A stretch of 64,000 nt of DNA, taken from NCBI GenBank assembly GCA_002437665.1, contig DJQW01000001.1, forward strand, positions 320,102 to 384,101, in the 5' to 3' direction. Shown piece after piece: positions 36,011-45,018 of this stretch; position 1 is the stretch's first letter; every line of letters begins with the position of its first letter. The position numbers and the translations under genes are program-made. This DNA comes from Alphaproteobacteria bacterium UBA6376. Its GTDB lineage: Bacteria > Pseudomonadota > Alphaproteobacteria > Rs-D84. Below the pieces are notes generated by a model, which saw only the letters and a program-made list of their open reading frames with translations, was not told the origin of the DNA and searched no databases.

Positions 36011-37284
36011 AAATTGAAAATTTATGTGTAAAACGTTTGTACGGTGATGTCGCCGGTGCAACAACCGCGGGCCACAAAATGGCGGTCAAGGCGGGCTATA
36101 TTTACCAGACATTCCAAGGGGGGTATACATTGACCCCATTGGGCTGGCGCGTGGTGCGTAATATCGAAAAAATCATCCGCGAAGAAATGGATGCCGTCGA
36201 TGGTCAGGAAATCTTGATGCCGGTGGTCAGTGGTGCGGAAATCTGGCGTGAATCCGGTCGTTATGATACGGTTGACGTCCTTGCAAAATTCAAGGGCCGT
36301 GGTGGCGCAGAATATGTTTTGAATCCCACGCATGAAGAGGTTGTAACCGACTTCGTCAAATCTGTTTTGACAACATATCGCCAGTTGCCATTTATGGTGT
36401 ACCAGATTCAGACGAAATTCCGTGATGAATTGCGCGTGCGCGCGGGTTTGATTCGTACCCGTGAATTTATTATGAAAGATGCGTATTCTTTCCACACATC
36501 ACAATCGGATTTGGAAAAATATTACTATCGCGTTTTGGATGCATACAAACGCGTGTTTGCACGTTGCGGCCTGCGTAACGTTGTGGACGTGTTGTCGTCA
36601 ACCGGTGACATGGGGGGCAGCATCGCACACGAATTTCAGCTGATAAATGAAATGGGCGAAGATACCATTTACCTGTGCGATTGCGGTTTCCGTGCAAACA
36701 AAGAAATGGTGACCGAGGGGAACGAGGTCTGCCCAAAATGTGGCGCACCAATGCACAAGGTTCGCGGTATTGAAATCGGTAATATTTTCCAGTTGGGAAC
36801 AAAATATTCCGCATCTATGCACCTGACATATACCGCCGCCGACGGCACAGAACAGAATCCAATTATGGGTTGCTATGGTATCGGTGTTGGCCGCACCATG
36901 GCCGCCATTTTGGAAGAGAGCGCGGATGAATACGGGCCACGTTGGAATATGGCAACCGCCCCGTTCGCGGTTCAGGTTATTGCCCTGACGGACAAAGAAG
37001 GCAAAACAAATGCAACCGCCGAAAAAATCTATAATGATTTGCGCGCAGCGGGCATTGAAACCTTGTTGGATACGCGTGATGCGCGCGCCGGCGAAAAATT
37101 CGCAGATGCCGACCTGATTGCTGCACCAATTCGTTTGGTCATTTCAACCAAGAATTTGGCCAATAATGTGGCAGAGGTTAAATATCGTGTCAACGATATG
37201 GACACATCAGGTATGCCAACGTTATTTGCGCTGGACACGGTTGTTGCCGACACGCAAAACGCAATAAAGCAATTATCAAAATAA
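36007..37284 (+). CDS. proS: Prolyl-tRNA synthetase, short form
   Basis: The 425-residue product has class II motifs: TPLGWRVVRNIEKIIREEMD, the motif 2 loop FRDELRVRAGLIRTREFIMKD (quoted part FRDELRVRAGL), and motif 3 GCYGIGVGRTMAAILEE. The editing INS domain is missing, as in alphaproteobacterial ProRS. A small zinc-ribbon-like CDCGFRANKEM...CPKCGAPM sits near residues 220-245. An anticodon-binding domain ends the protein. Coupling to olsA is incidental. Confidence 0.95.
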   Translation: MKIENLCVKRLYGDVAGATTAGHKMAVKAGYIYQTFQGGYTLTPLGWRVVRNIEKIIREEMDAVDGQEILMPVVSGAEIWRESGRYDTVDVLAKFKGRGGAEYVLNPTHEEVVTDFVKSVLTTYRQLPFMVYQIQTKFRDELRVRAGLIRTREFIMKDAYSFHTSQSDLEKYYYRVLDAYKRVFARCGLRNVVDVLSSTGDMGGSIAHEFQLINEMGEDTIYLCDCGFRANKEMVTEGNEVCPKCGAPMHKVRGIEIGNIFQLGTKYSASMHLTYTAADGTEQNPIMGCYGIGVGRTMAAILEESADEYGPRWNMATAPFAVQVIALTDKEGKTNATAEKIYNDLRAAGIETLLDTRDARAGEKFADADLIAAPIRLVISTKNLANNVAEVKYRVNDMDTSGMPTLFALDTVVADTQNAIKQLSK

Positions 37285-37310
37285 CAAACGGGGCATCGCC
37301 CCGTTTGTTA
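37284..37310 (+). terminator. Terminator of olsB-olsA-proS
   Basis: aaacgggg-catc-gccccgttt hairpin followed by gttatt, right after the proS stop. Confidence 0.9.
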
Positions 37311-37913
37311 TTAGTGATAGAGTGAGTAAGTGATACAGTGATATAGTTTAAGAATATAAAACTTAAAAAACGTGTCGCCTGCGGACTGCGTCCTTGCCGC
37401 ATCCTGCGCTTCGCTTGGATTCATTCCGTGGCTTGTCCGGGCCCCGCAAAATTGATAAATTTTGTGGGTGGTGTGTCCACCGGAATCTAGGTAAATAGAG
37501 TTGCGCCATCGGCGCACTTTATTATTTTTACTGGATTGCCACGCGTCGCTACGCTTGCTCGCAATGAAACCGAGCGGTACGCGAAGGTTGCGGCAAGGAC
37601 GCTAGTCCGCAGGCGACACACCAGCTAGCACCCTTGTCATTGCGAACGTAGTGAAGCAATCCAGTAAATAATGTTGCGCGCAGCGCACATAATAGTGCGA
37701 GCACCGCGAGCCAAATAAAAGACCACCTCCCCGCTACGCGGTACTCCTCCACAGGAGGAGAACTTGCTACGTTCTTGTTGCAGACCAAGTTCCCCTCCAT
37801 CGGGCCCCGCAAAATTGATAAATTTTGTGGGTGGTGTCCACCGGAATCTAGGTAAATAAAGTTGCGCCATCGGCGCACAAAATTTGAACTTTGCACTTTG
37901 GTATTTGAACTTT
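37311..37913. repeat. Composite intergenic repeat, copy 4 (longest)
   Basis: This 600-base stretch between convergent proS and the PLD gene has no gene. It contains four gtgaNaNa octamers (37314-37345) and the gtgtcgcctgcgg module. The ccccgcaaaatt/aattttgtggg module appears twice (about 37440 and 37805). It also has ctggattgcc...gcaatgaa and gtcattgcgaac...gcaatccag pairs and a ctcctccacaggaggag palindrome. The 32-base ttcaaagttcaaa repeat is at 37883-37914. Confidence 0.88.
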
Positions 37914-37939
37914 GAAAAACCGCCCCAACGGGGCGGTTT
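37914..37939 (-). terminator. Terminator of the PLD-family gene
   Basis: On the minus strand, aaaccgcccc-gttg-gggcggttttt hairpin with a T-run after the stop codon. Confidence 0.88.
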
Positions 37940-39529
37940 TTATACAAACTTTTCTGGAATCAGACGTAACATAATTTTCCACCCGCGGCGGAATATACTG
38001 GTGTCTGGGTTGTGGTGATATTCGCGCGGTGTCTTGTCTGTTGCGCGCGCCCCCGACCATACCGGATTATTATGCGCGTCCAATGTTACGTGCCACGATG
38101 TCTTGGTATCATCCAGAATCATCTGGCGCAACTTGGTCGCAAATTCGCGGCTTTCAAAAATCGCAACGTTCTCAGTATTGAAATACGCACTGCGCGGATC
38201 CAAATTAAAACTGCCAATCCAAGAAATTCGGTCGTCAAACACCATTGTCTTGCTGTGCAGAACCGAGAAATTAGAATGCTTGCGCTCGCGGTCATTGTAT
38301 TTTGCGCGCAGGTTTTCGGCCGACAGCATAAATTCATACACGTCCGCGCCCGATTGAATCAGTTTCTTGCGATACTTTTCCCATTTTGCATACACGGTTG
38401 GCGCGTTTGTTGATGCCAGCGAATTTGTCACAATCGTCATGTGGACGCCCGATTTTTCTTCGCGCATCATGTGTTCCAATCCGCCCTGACCGGGGACAAA
38501 ATACGCCGCCGAAATATAGACCGATGTGTCTGTTTCGTCCCACAGGTGTTGCAGCGCGCGCACAATTTCGCCGCGATATTCCTGTTTTTCGTCCATGGTC
38601 ATTTCAACCTTGGACGGTGGGTCGGCCAAGAATTTACCGTGCCCCCAACTGAAATCGAAATTCTTTTGCTTGTACTTGCGCATCGCCATTTGAATCACGG
38701 TGTTGTACATGCGGGCATCGGCGGCACTGCGTTCCTGAATATCAATAAACTTTTGTTCCAGTTTTCGCATCGCCTTTTTTGACTTTGCCTTTGGGAATAC
38801 GTCGGCGGGTATTGCCAAGTGGTGATTCCAGTACTTGTCAAAACTGGCGGTGGCATATCGTGTCATATCGCCCAAGAACAGAACGTCGGTATCTGAAAAG
38901 TTTGCCGATGTTTCCGGATAGAAATAGTTACTGCCCACATTGCGGCCGCCGGTAATATACGCAACGTTGTCCACAATAAACAGTTTATTGTGCATGCGCG
39001 AATTTAACCGGTTAAAGTCCATCAAGAACTGTGGGTAATACAATAATTTTGAACGGTTGGCAACGGTGTTAAAAACCTTGACCTCTATATTCGGGTGCTG
39101 GTTCAACAACATCACGTCCACAATATCAGAATCCGTACCATAGTCGTCAACCAGAATGCGAATCTTGACCCCACGGTCGGCGGCGTTTTTCAGTTCGCCA
39201 ATCAAAACCTTGGACGAAAAATCGTTGCTGTAAATATATGTTTGCAAATCGATTGTCTTGGTTGCCATGCGTGCAAATGCCGCGCGAATAACAAACGCGG
39301 ACAGACCGTCGTCAATCAACGTTGCGCCCGAAATTTCGTCGCCCGCCGCCAATTCGTCGGCATAGCATTGCGCGATTGGTGTCTGCATCGGGTCATAGTC
39401 AAAGTCAGCAGTTGTGATTTTAGGTACGTAATTGTCCAAGCGTTTGTCCGCGGTTGTTGTTGGCACGGTTGTGCACCCCAACAACGGCAGGGTAATTAAA
39501 AACATAAAACCTTTCTTGAACACGGACAA
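37940..39529 (-). CDS. Phospholipase D-family lipoprotein, cardiolipin synthase ClsC-like
   Basis: The 529-residue product has a lipoprotein signal (FLITLPLLGCTT) and two HKD motifs, MHNKLFIVDN (about residue 180) and LHSKTMVFDD (about residue 415). ISAAYFVPGQGGLEHMM and IGSFNLDPRSAYFNTE fit the ClsC/YmdC group. It probably condenses or transfers phosphatidyl groups at the envelope, although a secreted or periplasmic phospholipase D is also possible. No YmdB-like partner is adjacent. Confidence 0.85.
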   Translation of the reverse strand: MSVFKKGFMFLITLPLLGCTTVPTTTADKRLDNYVPKITTADFDYDPMQTPIAQCYADELAAGDEISGATLIDDGLSAFVIRAAFARMATKTIDLQTYIYSNDFSSKVLIGELKNAADRGVKIRILVDDYGTDSDIVDVMLLNQHPNIEVKVFNTVANRSKLLYYPQFLMDFNRLNSRMHNKLFIVDNVAYITGGRNVGSNYFYPETSANFSDTDVLFLGDMTRYATASFDKYWNHHLAIPADVFPKAKSKKAMRKLEQKFIDIQERSAADARMYNTVIQMAMRKYKQKNFDFSWGHGKFLADPPSKVEMTMDEKQEYRGEIVRALQHLWDETDTSVYISAAYFVPGQGGLEHMMREEKSGVHMTIVTNSLASTNAPTVYAKWEKYRKKLIQSGADVYEFMLSAENLRAKYNDRERKHSNFSVLHSKTMVFDDRISWIGSFNLDPRSAYFNTENVAIFESREFATKLRQMILDDTKTSWHVTLDAHNNPVWSGARATDKTPREYHHNPDTSIFRRGWKIMLRLIPEKFV

Positions 39530-39709
39530 ATTTTAACCTTTGGCGTGGATTATAGTACAATAAAAGCAAACAAGACAAGGAATTTCATTAAAAAAGATAA
39601 TAATCTTTGCTATAAAAATATTTGGAATGTGTACGAAAATTCGTTTTTTTGTTTGCGCGATTGTCCCTATTATGATAAAATCTTGGTAATTAGGAAGGAA
39701 TTTTTCGCT

Positions 39710-41821
39710 ATGAAGAGATTGATTGCTGTATTGAGTGGACTGCTGGTATTGCCCGCATTTGCTGAGGTTGCGCCATCATACTATTACGAAGATGTGATGG
39801 AATATGCCGACGCGGACATTGTCGCCGATGACGCCGCTGATGACACCATCGCGGACGAAATTGTCGATATTGAACCGGCCACACCTGTGAAAAATACTGT
39901 GGTCAGCCCACGAAACGCCGGTGCGCGCGTTGCGTCATCGCGTGGCGTGTCAAACAGTGCGTCTTCAACGCGGACAATTTCTGCACGCAATAATAATACG
40001 GGGCGTGTCGTTGCGGCGCGTACGTCAACCACGGCAACCCGTGCGGCGGCATCGCGCACCGCGCAAACAAATAACGCAACACGTGCAACCGCGGCTGACA
40101 ATGCGGCCAAGACGGTTTCTGCACGACGCAGTGTGCCAACAACGGGTACGGCGGCACGTGCATCTATTGTTCAGACGGACACGGTAAATACGCCATTGTA
40201 CACGGGCCGTGTCGGTGTGCGCGTGAATAACGCGACAACCCGCGTGCCAACAATTCGTATGACGACGGCATCAACCACCGCATCGACCACGGCTGTGGCG
40301 ACATCCGCGACCGATACCAGCAGTATCGAAGAATTGGCGGAAATGACCGATTTTTGCAAGGCACAGTACCAAACATGTATGGATAATTTCTGTAACGTTC
40401 TGGACGACAATCAGGGCCGTTGCAGTTGCAGTGCCAATTTGAAGAATTATGAAAAAACCGAAAACGCGTTGAAACAGGCAACCGAAGACCTGCAAGATGT
40501 CGCGCAAAAGATTCAGTATATTGGTCTGTCCTCGGACGAGGTGGAAACCCTGTTCACACAAACTGCGGCGGAACTGGAAATGCAAAAGACCAGTGATAAT
40601 ACCCAGTTGAAAAACGATTTGGACAAGATTAAAAACGCGATTATCAGTGTAAAGTCGGGCAGTGCGACATCAACCGATTCTGGCATCAGCATGGATTTGT
40701 CGGGTCTGTTGGATTTCAGTATCAGCAGCACTGGTTTCGACCTCAGTTCTTTCTTGAACACAACGTCCAGCACCAGCAGCATCAGCAACCAGCGTGGCGA
40801 ACAGTTGTACAAAACCGCCAGTGCACGTTGCAAGGCATCTGTCTTGAACAGTTGCACGACACAAGGGGTTGATGCATCGGTTGTGACAAATGCATACGAT
40901 TTGGAAATTGATAAACAGTGTATCGCGTATGAACGCAGTTTGACGGATTCCAACGACCAAATGGCATCGACCGTCCGCAATGCCAAGAGCGTTTTGCAAA
41001 AGGCACGTCTGTTGGTTGCACAACAGAAAAATTCATATGATCTGCGCGGCTGCATCAATGCATTGGATACATGTATGCAGGACGACTTTGTGTGCGGTTC
41101 CGATTATGAAAACTGCCTTGATCCATCGGGTAAATACATCGTTGATGGTAAAATTGTCGTCGGCAGCACCCCTGGTAAATCTGGCGATAACGCTGGTGCG
41201 CTGTATACCACTTGGAAATATGGTGGCAGCAACGACAAAGATAAAAAAGATGCATGGGGTGCAAGCGCAGAGACGGGCACATTGAGTGAATATATTGAAA
41301 AGACCGTAACAGAAACATCGGCGCAGAAACCGTCGACCAGTATGTCGGAATTCTTGCAGTACAAAATTGGTTATCACAAGGATAACGATGGCAAAAATTA
41401 CGGTATGTGCATGTCTGTCTTGAATAAATGTCAGGACGTAACATACACAGGCAGTGGTCAGAACGCAAAGTACAATGCCACCAACAACGTTATCAAGGAA
41501 TACTTGCAACGTACATTGGTTCAGATAAAGTCAAAGCAAGATACCGTTTTGGCGAACTATGCAGAAAGTTGCATATCTGATATCACATCATGCTTGGCGC
41601 AGAATAACTATGATGCCGACAAGAATACATGTGGCAGTGCAGTTTGCAGCAGTGAAAACGTTGCAGAATCTACGCCAAAGTTGAGCGCAAATAACAAATT
41701 GGCTATAAATGCATGCTTGCCAACCATCAGAACGTGCATGAGCGTCAATGGTGTGGCGGGGACGCCAGATGATATTACATTGAATGCCAACCAATGGGTT
41801 GTTGCAATCACCAGTAAATAA
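39710..41821 (+). CDS. Large Cys-rich exported protein, unknown family
   Basis: The 703-residue product has a clear signal peptide (MKRLIAVLSGLLVLPAFA) and the mature start EVAPSYYYEDV. A Thr/Ala/Arg-rich low-complexity region runs over residues 60-205. A helical region follows with recurring Cys pairs six or so residues apart: FCKAQYQTCMDNFC, GCINALDTCMQDDFVC, MCMSVLNKC, SCISDITSCLAQ, ACLPTIRTCMS. It begins at the ATG after aggaagga, although the frame is open upstream. I do not recognise a family; disulfide-bonded surface or periplasmic scaffold is a guess. Confidence 0.8.
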   Translation: MKRLIAVLSGLLVLPAFAEVAPSYYYEDVMEYADADIVADDAADDTIADEIVDIEPATPVKNTVVSPRNAGARVASSRGVSNSASSTRTISARNNNTGRVVAARTSTTATRAAASRTAQTNNATRATAADNAAKTVSARRSVPTTGTAARASIVQTDTVNTPLYTGRVGVRVNNATTRVPTIRMTTASTTASTTAVATSATDTSSIEELAEMTDFCKAQYQTCMDNFCNVLDDNQGRCSCSANLKNYEKTENALKQATEDLQDVAQKIQYIGLSSDEVETLFTQTAAELEMQKTSDNTQLKNDLDKIKNAIISVKSGSATSTDSGISMDLSGLLDFSISSTGFDLSSFLNTTSSTSSISNQRGEQLYKTASARCKASVLNSCTTQGVDASVVTNAYDLEIDKQCIAYERSLTDSNDQMASTVRNAKSVLQKARLLVAQQKNSYDLRGCINALDTCMQDDFVCGSDYENCLDPSGKYIVDGKIVVGSTPGKSGDNAGALYTTWKYGGSNDKDKKDAWGASAETGTLSEYIEKTVTETSAQKPSTSMSEFLQYKIGYHKDNDGKNYGMCMSVLNKCQDVTYTGSGQNAKYNATNNVIKEYLQRTLVQIKSKQDTVLANYAESCISDITSCLAQNNYDADKNTCGSAVCSSENVAESTPKLSANNKLAINACLPTIRTCMSVNGVAGTPDDITLNANQWVVAITSK

Positions 41822-41851
41822 AAAAAACGGGGCATCGCCCCGTTTTTTATT
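41822..41851 (+). terminator. Terminator of the Cys-rich protein gene
   Basis: aaaacgggg-catc-gccccgtttttt hairpin directly after the stop. Confidence 0.92.
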
Positions 41852-42269
41852 CCCCTCCCTCGGAGGGGTGTCGCACGTCAGTGCGACGGGGATGGTTACT
41901 ACTTAGTGATATAGTGAATAAGTGATAGAGTGATTCAGTGATAAAGTTTAAGAATAGTGCACTTAAAAACGTGTCGCCTGTGGGCATGCGTCCTTGTTTC
42001 TTTGTCATTCCGGTGCTTGACACCGGAATCTAGGTAAATAAAGTTGCGCCACCGGCGCACTTTATTATTTCTACTGGATTGCTTCGTCATTTCATTCCTC
42101 GCAATGACAAAGGTGCTAGTAGTTGGTGAAAACAAATTATTTTTTTATAACGGGCATTCTAGCTCTTGTGTCATTGCGAGCAAGCGTAGCGACGCGTGGC
42201 AATCCAGTGAGTATGTCGCGCCATAGGCGCACGTAATCTATTATCTATTCTCTCTTATCTATGCTCTAA
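41852..42269. repeat. Composite intergenic repeat, copy 5
   Basis: It lies between convergent genes (39710 plus, ihfA minus). It has the cccctcc...ggaggggtgtcgcac module as in copy 2, five gtgaNaNa octamers (41906-41945), and gtgtcgcctg. A cattccggtgcttgacaccggaatctagg palindrome, actggattgcttcgtcatttcattcctcgcaatgac and its inverse follow. The ttatctatgctcta string is at 42255-42268. No gene seen. Confidence 0.88.
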
Positions 42270-42294
42270 AAAAACGCCCCAGTGGGGCGATTTT
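42270..42294 (-). terminator. Terminator of ihfA (bidirectional)
   Basis: cgcccc-agt-ggggcg stem with A-run before and T-run after, just downstream of ihfA. Confidence 0.88.
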
Positions 42295-42585
42295 TTATTC
42301 GTGCTTTGCAACGCGTTGTCTAAATTCATTGCTGGGGCGGAACGATGCCACGCGGCGTGCAGAAATCACCGCGGCCTCGCCCGTCTTTGGGTTGCGACCC
42401 ATACGCTGGGCCTTGGTCAGAATCTTGAAACTGCCGAATCCGGCGAACTTTACCTCTTCGCCATTTACCAATGAATCACGGATTTCGTCAAAGACGATGT
42501 CCACCAATTTGTACGCATCTGCTGTGGTCAATCCAAACTTTTCGCGCAGGCGTGCTGCAAAATCACTTCGTGTTATTGTTGCCAT
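42295..42585 (-). CDS. ihfA: Integration host factor alpha / HU-family DNA-bending protein
   Basis: The 96-residue product has the DNABII fold: MATITRSDFAARLREKFGLT, GEEVKFAGFGSFKI, and RMGRNPKTGEAAVISARRVASFRPS with the intercalating Pro in the NPKTGE arm. The sequence is closer to IhfA than to HU. It stands alone, without the plsX-fabH neighbours common in alphaproteobacteria. IHF bends DNA for recombination and promoter architecture. Confidence 0.88.
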   Translation of the reverse strand: MATITRSDFAARLREKFGLTTADAYKLVDIVFDEIRDSLVNGEEVKFAGFGSFKILTKAQRMGRNPKTGEAAVISARRVASFRPSNEFRQRVAKHE

Positions 42586-42680
42586 TTTTAATACCCTTCC
42601 CTTGGTTTATGTCGGGGGTATTATACAAGCGGCGATTACAACTTGCAATATTAAAATCCAAGGAATAAAATAAATCCCGT

Positions 42681-42756
42681 GTTCCCATAGTTCAACAGGA
42701 TAGAACAAGTTCCTCCTAAGAATTAGATCCAGGTTCGAGTCCCGGTGGGAACGCCA
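42681..42756 (+). tRNA. tRNA-Arg (CCT anticodon)
   Basis: Acceptor gttccca pairs with tgggaac. The anticodon loop ctcctaa reads CCT, the T-arm has ggttcgagtcc, the discriminator is G and the 3' CCA is encoded. tRNA-Arg(CCU) genes are common integration sites, and an accessory block follows. Confidence 0.92.
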
Positions 42757-42854
42757 TTTTGCATTAATTCCGATGGGCGCATTGACCGCTTTTGCTTGCA
42801 ATGGTGTTTCAAATGTTTTATGATTGCATCACAGGTTTCATTGGAGGGTATGTC

Positions 42855-43217
42855 GTGATTTGTCGTGGGGTGATTTTGGGAATGATTGTGTTTGGCGCGC
42901 CGGCATTGGCGATGGCCAGCATCCCCAGCAGTGCAAATATGCAGGAAAAAATCAACACCGCAATGTCGGCACACGCCAATAATACCGATAACCCACACCA
43001 CGTGACCAAGGATCAGGTTGGTTTGGGGAATGTTCCAAATATTGATGTGTCAAATGCGTCAAATCTGGCGTCTGGTACGGTTGATGTTGCGCGTTTGCCG
43101 GTGGGTACAACCACGGGCACGGTTGCATCAGGCGGGGACACGCGCTTTGATACATTGCCAACAACAACGCCCGACGGCACACCACCGGCCGGTCGTGTGT
43201 ACGTATGGTTTAACTAA
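42855..43217 (+). CDS. Exported tail-fibre-like small protein
   Basis: I start it at the GTG at 42855 after a ggaggg site, giving a signal-like N-terminus (ICRGVILGMIVFGAPALA) and a 120-residue product. The body carries a phage tail-fibre style motif: NTDNPHHVTKDQVGLGNVPN, then ASNLASGTVDVARLPVG and TVASGGDTRFDT. Such repeats are common in tail fibres, yet a signal peptide and lack of phage genes point to a domesticated surface protein. Function unknown. Confidence 0.6.
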   Translation: MICRGVILGMIVFGAPALAMASIPSSANMQEKINTAMSAHANNTDNPHHVTKDQVGLGNVPNIDVSNASNLASGTVDVARLPVGTTTGTVASGGDTRFDTLPTTTPDGTPPAGRVYVWFN

Positions 43218-43244
43218 GTTTTCTGACAGGTATTTCACATTGAT

Positions 43245-43706
43245 ATGTCTGCATGGGTGCTGCGTTTTTCGGGGTTGGTGTCATGTATAACATGCGTCGC
43301 AGCGGCGGCGGGTCTGCATATCATGGACGAAAACGGCATCGTGTATACCGCGGTTGAAATCCCCGATGGTGCGTATGTAATGCAGGGCGAAGAAGAAATC
43401 GCATACACCGAAGAATCCATCAACACTTGTCACCAGATAACATTGCCCGCTGGTCGTTATAAAATTTATATCAAGGGCGGCCGTGGCGGTGGCGACCGAA
43501 CCATGGCATCCGGCATTCCCCCGTATGAGGGTGATTCCATCATTCACACAATCAATATTGACGCGCCAACGGACGTCTATGTGTTTCGTGGTGGCGACGG
43601 GGCGGATAATTGCGATAATCTGCCCGATGCAAAATACAGTTTTACGGTTGGTACGGGTTCGTCCGGCACATCATCAACCAGTTATGTGAAAATATATCGC
43701 CTGTAA
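43245..43706 (+). CDS. Exported hypothetical protein
   Basis: The 153-residue product has a hydrophobic N-terminus (WVLRFSGLVSCITCVAAAAG) followed by a beta-rich, Gly-rich body with two later Cys. HQITLPAGRYKIYIKGGRGG and VYVFRGGDGAD resemble jelly-roll or glycine-rich adhesion folds, but I do not recognise a family. No good ribosome-binding site is seen, so start and expression are less certain. It follows the tail-fibre-like gene by 27 bases. Confidence 0.5.
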   Translation: MSAWVLRFSGLVSCITCVAAAAGLHIMDENGIVYTAVEIPDGAYVMQGEEEIAYTEESINTCHQITLPAGRYKIYIKGGRGGGDRTMASGIPPYEGDSIIHTINIDAPTDVYVFRGGDGADNCDNLPDAKYSFTVGTGSSGTSSTSYVKIYRL

Positions 43707-43762
43707 TTTGTTTGCAAATGCGTAAAAAAGTTATAAACTGATTCTCAAAAGGGAAACAACAG

Positions 43763-44098
43763 ATGAAAAACAAAGCCGTAAAGATTGGAATTATTGCATC
43801 GCTGGCCCCACATTTGTTTTGTTGTGTATTGCCAATGGTGTTGTCGGTTATATCGCTGTTTGCGCCAGAATTTGCGCATACGTCGATATTGCCCACGTGG
43901 ATTGAACCATGGCTGTTTGTGTTTTCGGCATTGATGCTGGGGCTGTCGTGGGTGCTGGTGGTGCGCGATTGTCATTGCCATTGCGACCATTGTCACAATG
44001 AATCCGGCGCGTCGCATCACAGCCAGAAAATCATTCTGGCCATAATTACGGTAATATTTATAATCAGTGTGATATTGCATCTGGCCGCGCATCACTAG
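43763..44098 (+). CDS. Small His/Cys-rich membrane protein (MerC-like)
   Basis: The 111-residue product has three hydrophobic segments, beginning KIGIIASLAPHLFCCVLP, whose CC pair lies in the first membrane segment as in MerC/MerT-type mercuric transporters. Between the second and third segments is RDCHCHCDHCHNESGASHH, a dense metal-ligand cluster. It likely binds or moves a soft metal; mercury transport is a possibility only. A gggaaacaac site precedes the ATG. Confidence 0.6.
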   Translation: MKNKAVKIGIIASLAPHLFCCVLPMVLSVISLFAPEFAHTSILPTWIEPWLFVFSALMLGLSWVLVVRDCHCHCDHCHNESGASHHSQKIILAIITVIFIISVILHLAAHH

Positions 44099-44118
44099 AA
44101 TGCAAGAATGAATTTAAC

Positions 44119-44147
44119 TTGCAAATACGCCCTTTGATTTGTATGAT
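44119..44147 (+). promoter_or_regulatory. Probable promoter of the glycan operon
   Basis: TTGCAA (44119-44124) and TATGAT (44142-44147), 17 bases apart, precede the first glycosyltransferase by 29 bases. Confidence 0.6.
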
Positions 44148-44176
44148 GAACAGCGAAGTTTTGAAAAGAGTAAGTC

Positions 44177-45016
44177 ATGCCACGTGTTTCGGTTTTAACA
44201 CCAATTTATCGAACAGATGCGACGCATTTGCGCGAATGTATTGAATCTATATTAAACCAGACATTTACAGATTTTGAATTTCTGATTCTGAATGACTCGC
44301 CCGATGCGACATACCTGCGTGATATTGTTAAATCATATGGTGATAAACGTATTAAATACATCGAAAATAAAAATAACATAGGCATTTCGGCATCGCGCAA
44401 TAAATTATTGCAAATGGCACGCGGCCAGTACGTTGCGATATTTGACCACGATGATATTTCCGTGCCAACACGTCTGATGCAACAGGTTGAATTTCTGGAC
44501 GCAAACCCGCATATCGGCGTGGTGTCTGGCTGGCTGCAATATTTTGGTGCTGATAATTGTACTTGGTGTACACCGGAACATGACATTGACATAAAAATAT
44601 GTCTGACAGATAATTGCTATGTTGCACACACTGCATCAATGGTACGCAAATCAATTCTGACAGACAATAACATAGAATACGAAGAGTATTACAGTCCCGC
44701 CGAGGATTATCAATTATGGGTGCGTTTGATGGACGTGACTAATTTTCATAATATTCAATCAGTACTGGTCAAATATCGTTGGTTTAATAACAATACATCC
44801 CAAGCGCAATCTGATCGTCGCGTCTTGGCGCAACGTGCAATCAGTTTGAATGCGCAAGTAAAATATCCGTCGCATTATCGTGAATTTTTACATACATATT
44901 CCCATGACACGACATTCAGATTGCGCCTGTTTGGAAAAATACCTTTACTGAAAGTAAAACACAACTGGGTTCAGCTGTTTGAATGTATCCCGTTGTTCAA
45001 AATTAAATGGAAATAA
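44177..45016 (+). CDS. Glycosyltransferase family 2
   Basis: The 279-residue GT-A protein has RVSVLTPIYRTDATHLRECI, a DxD-like IFDHDDIS near residue 95, and an acceptor-side PAEDYQLWVRLMD. It likely adds a sugar to a cell-surface glycan on the cytosolic membrane face. It is first of a six-gene, closely packed plus-strand operon (44177-49601). Sequence is AT-richer than flanking chromosome. Confidence 0.88.
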   Translation: MPRVSVLTPIYRTDATHLRECIESILNQTFTDFEFLILNDSPDATYLRDIVKSYGDKRIKYIENKNNIGISASRNKLLQMARGQYVAIFDHDDISVPTRLMQQVEFLDANPHIGVVSGWLQYFGADNCTWCTPEHDIDIKICLTDNCYVAHTASMVRKSILTDNNIEYEEYYSPAEDYQLWVRLMDVTNFHNIQSVLVKYRWFNNNTSQAQSDRRVLAQRAISLNAQVKYPSHYREFLHTYSHDTTFRLRLFGKIPLLKVKHNWVQLFECIPLFKIKWK

Positions 45017-45018
45017 AA

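Noticed and set aside
37549..37947. 132-codon open frame in repeat copy 4
   Set aside because: Same repeat-derived peptide strings as in copy 2; not a gene.
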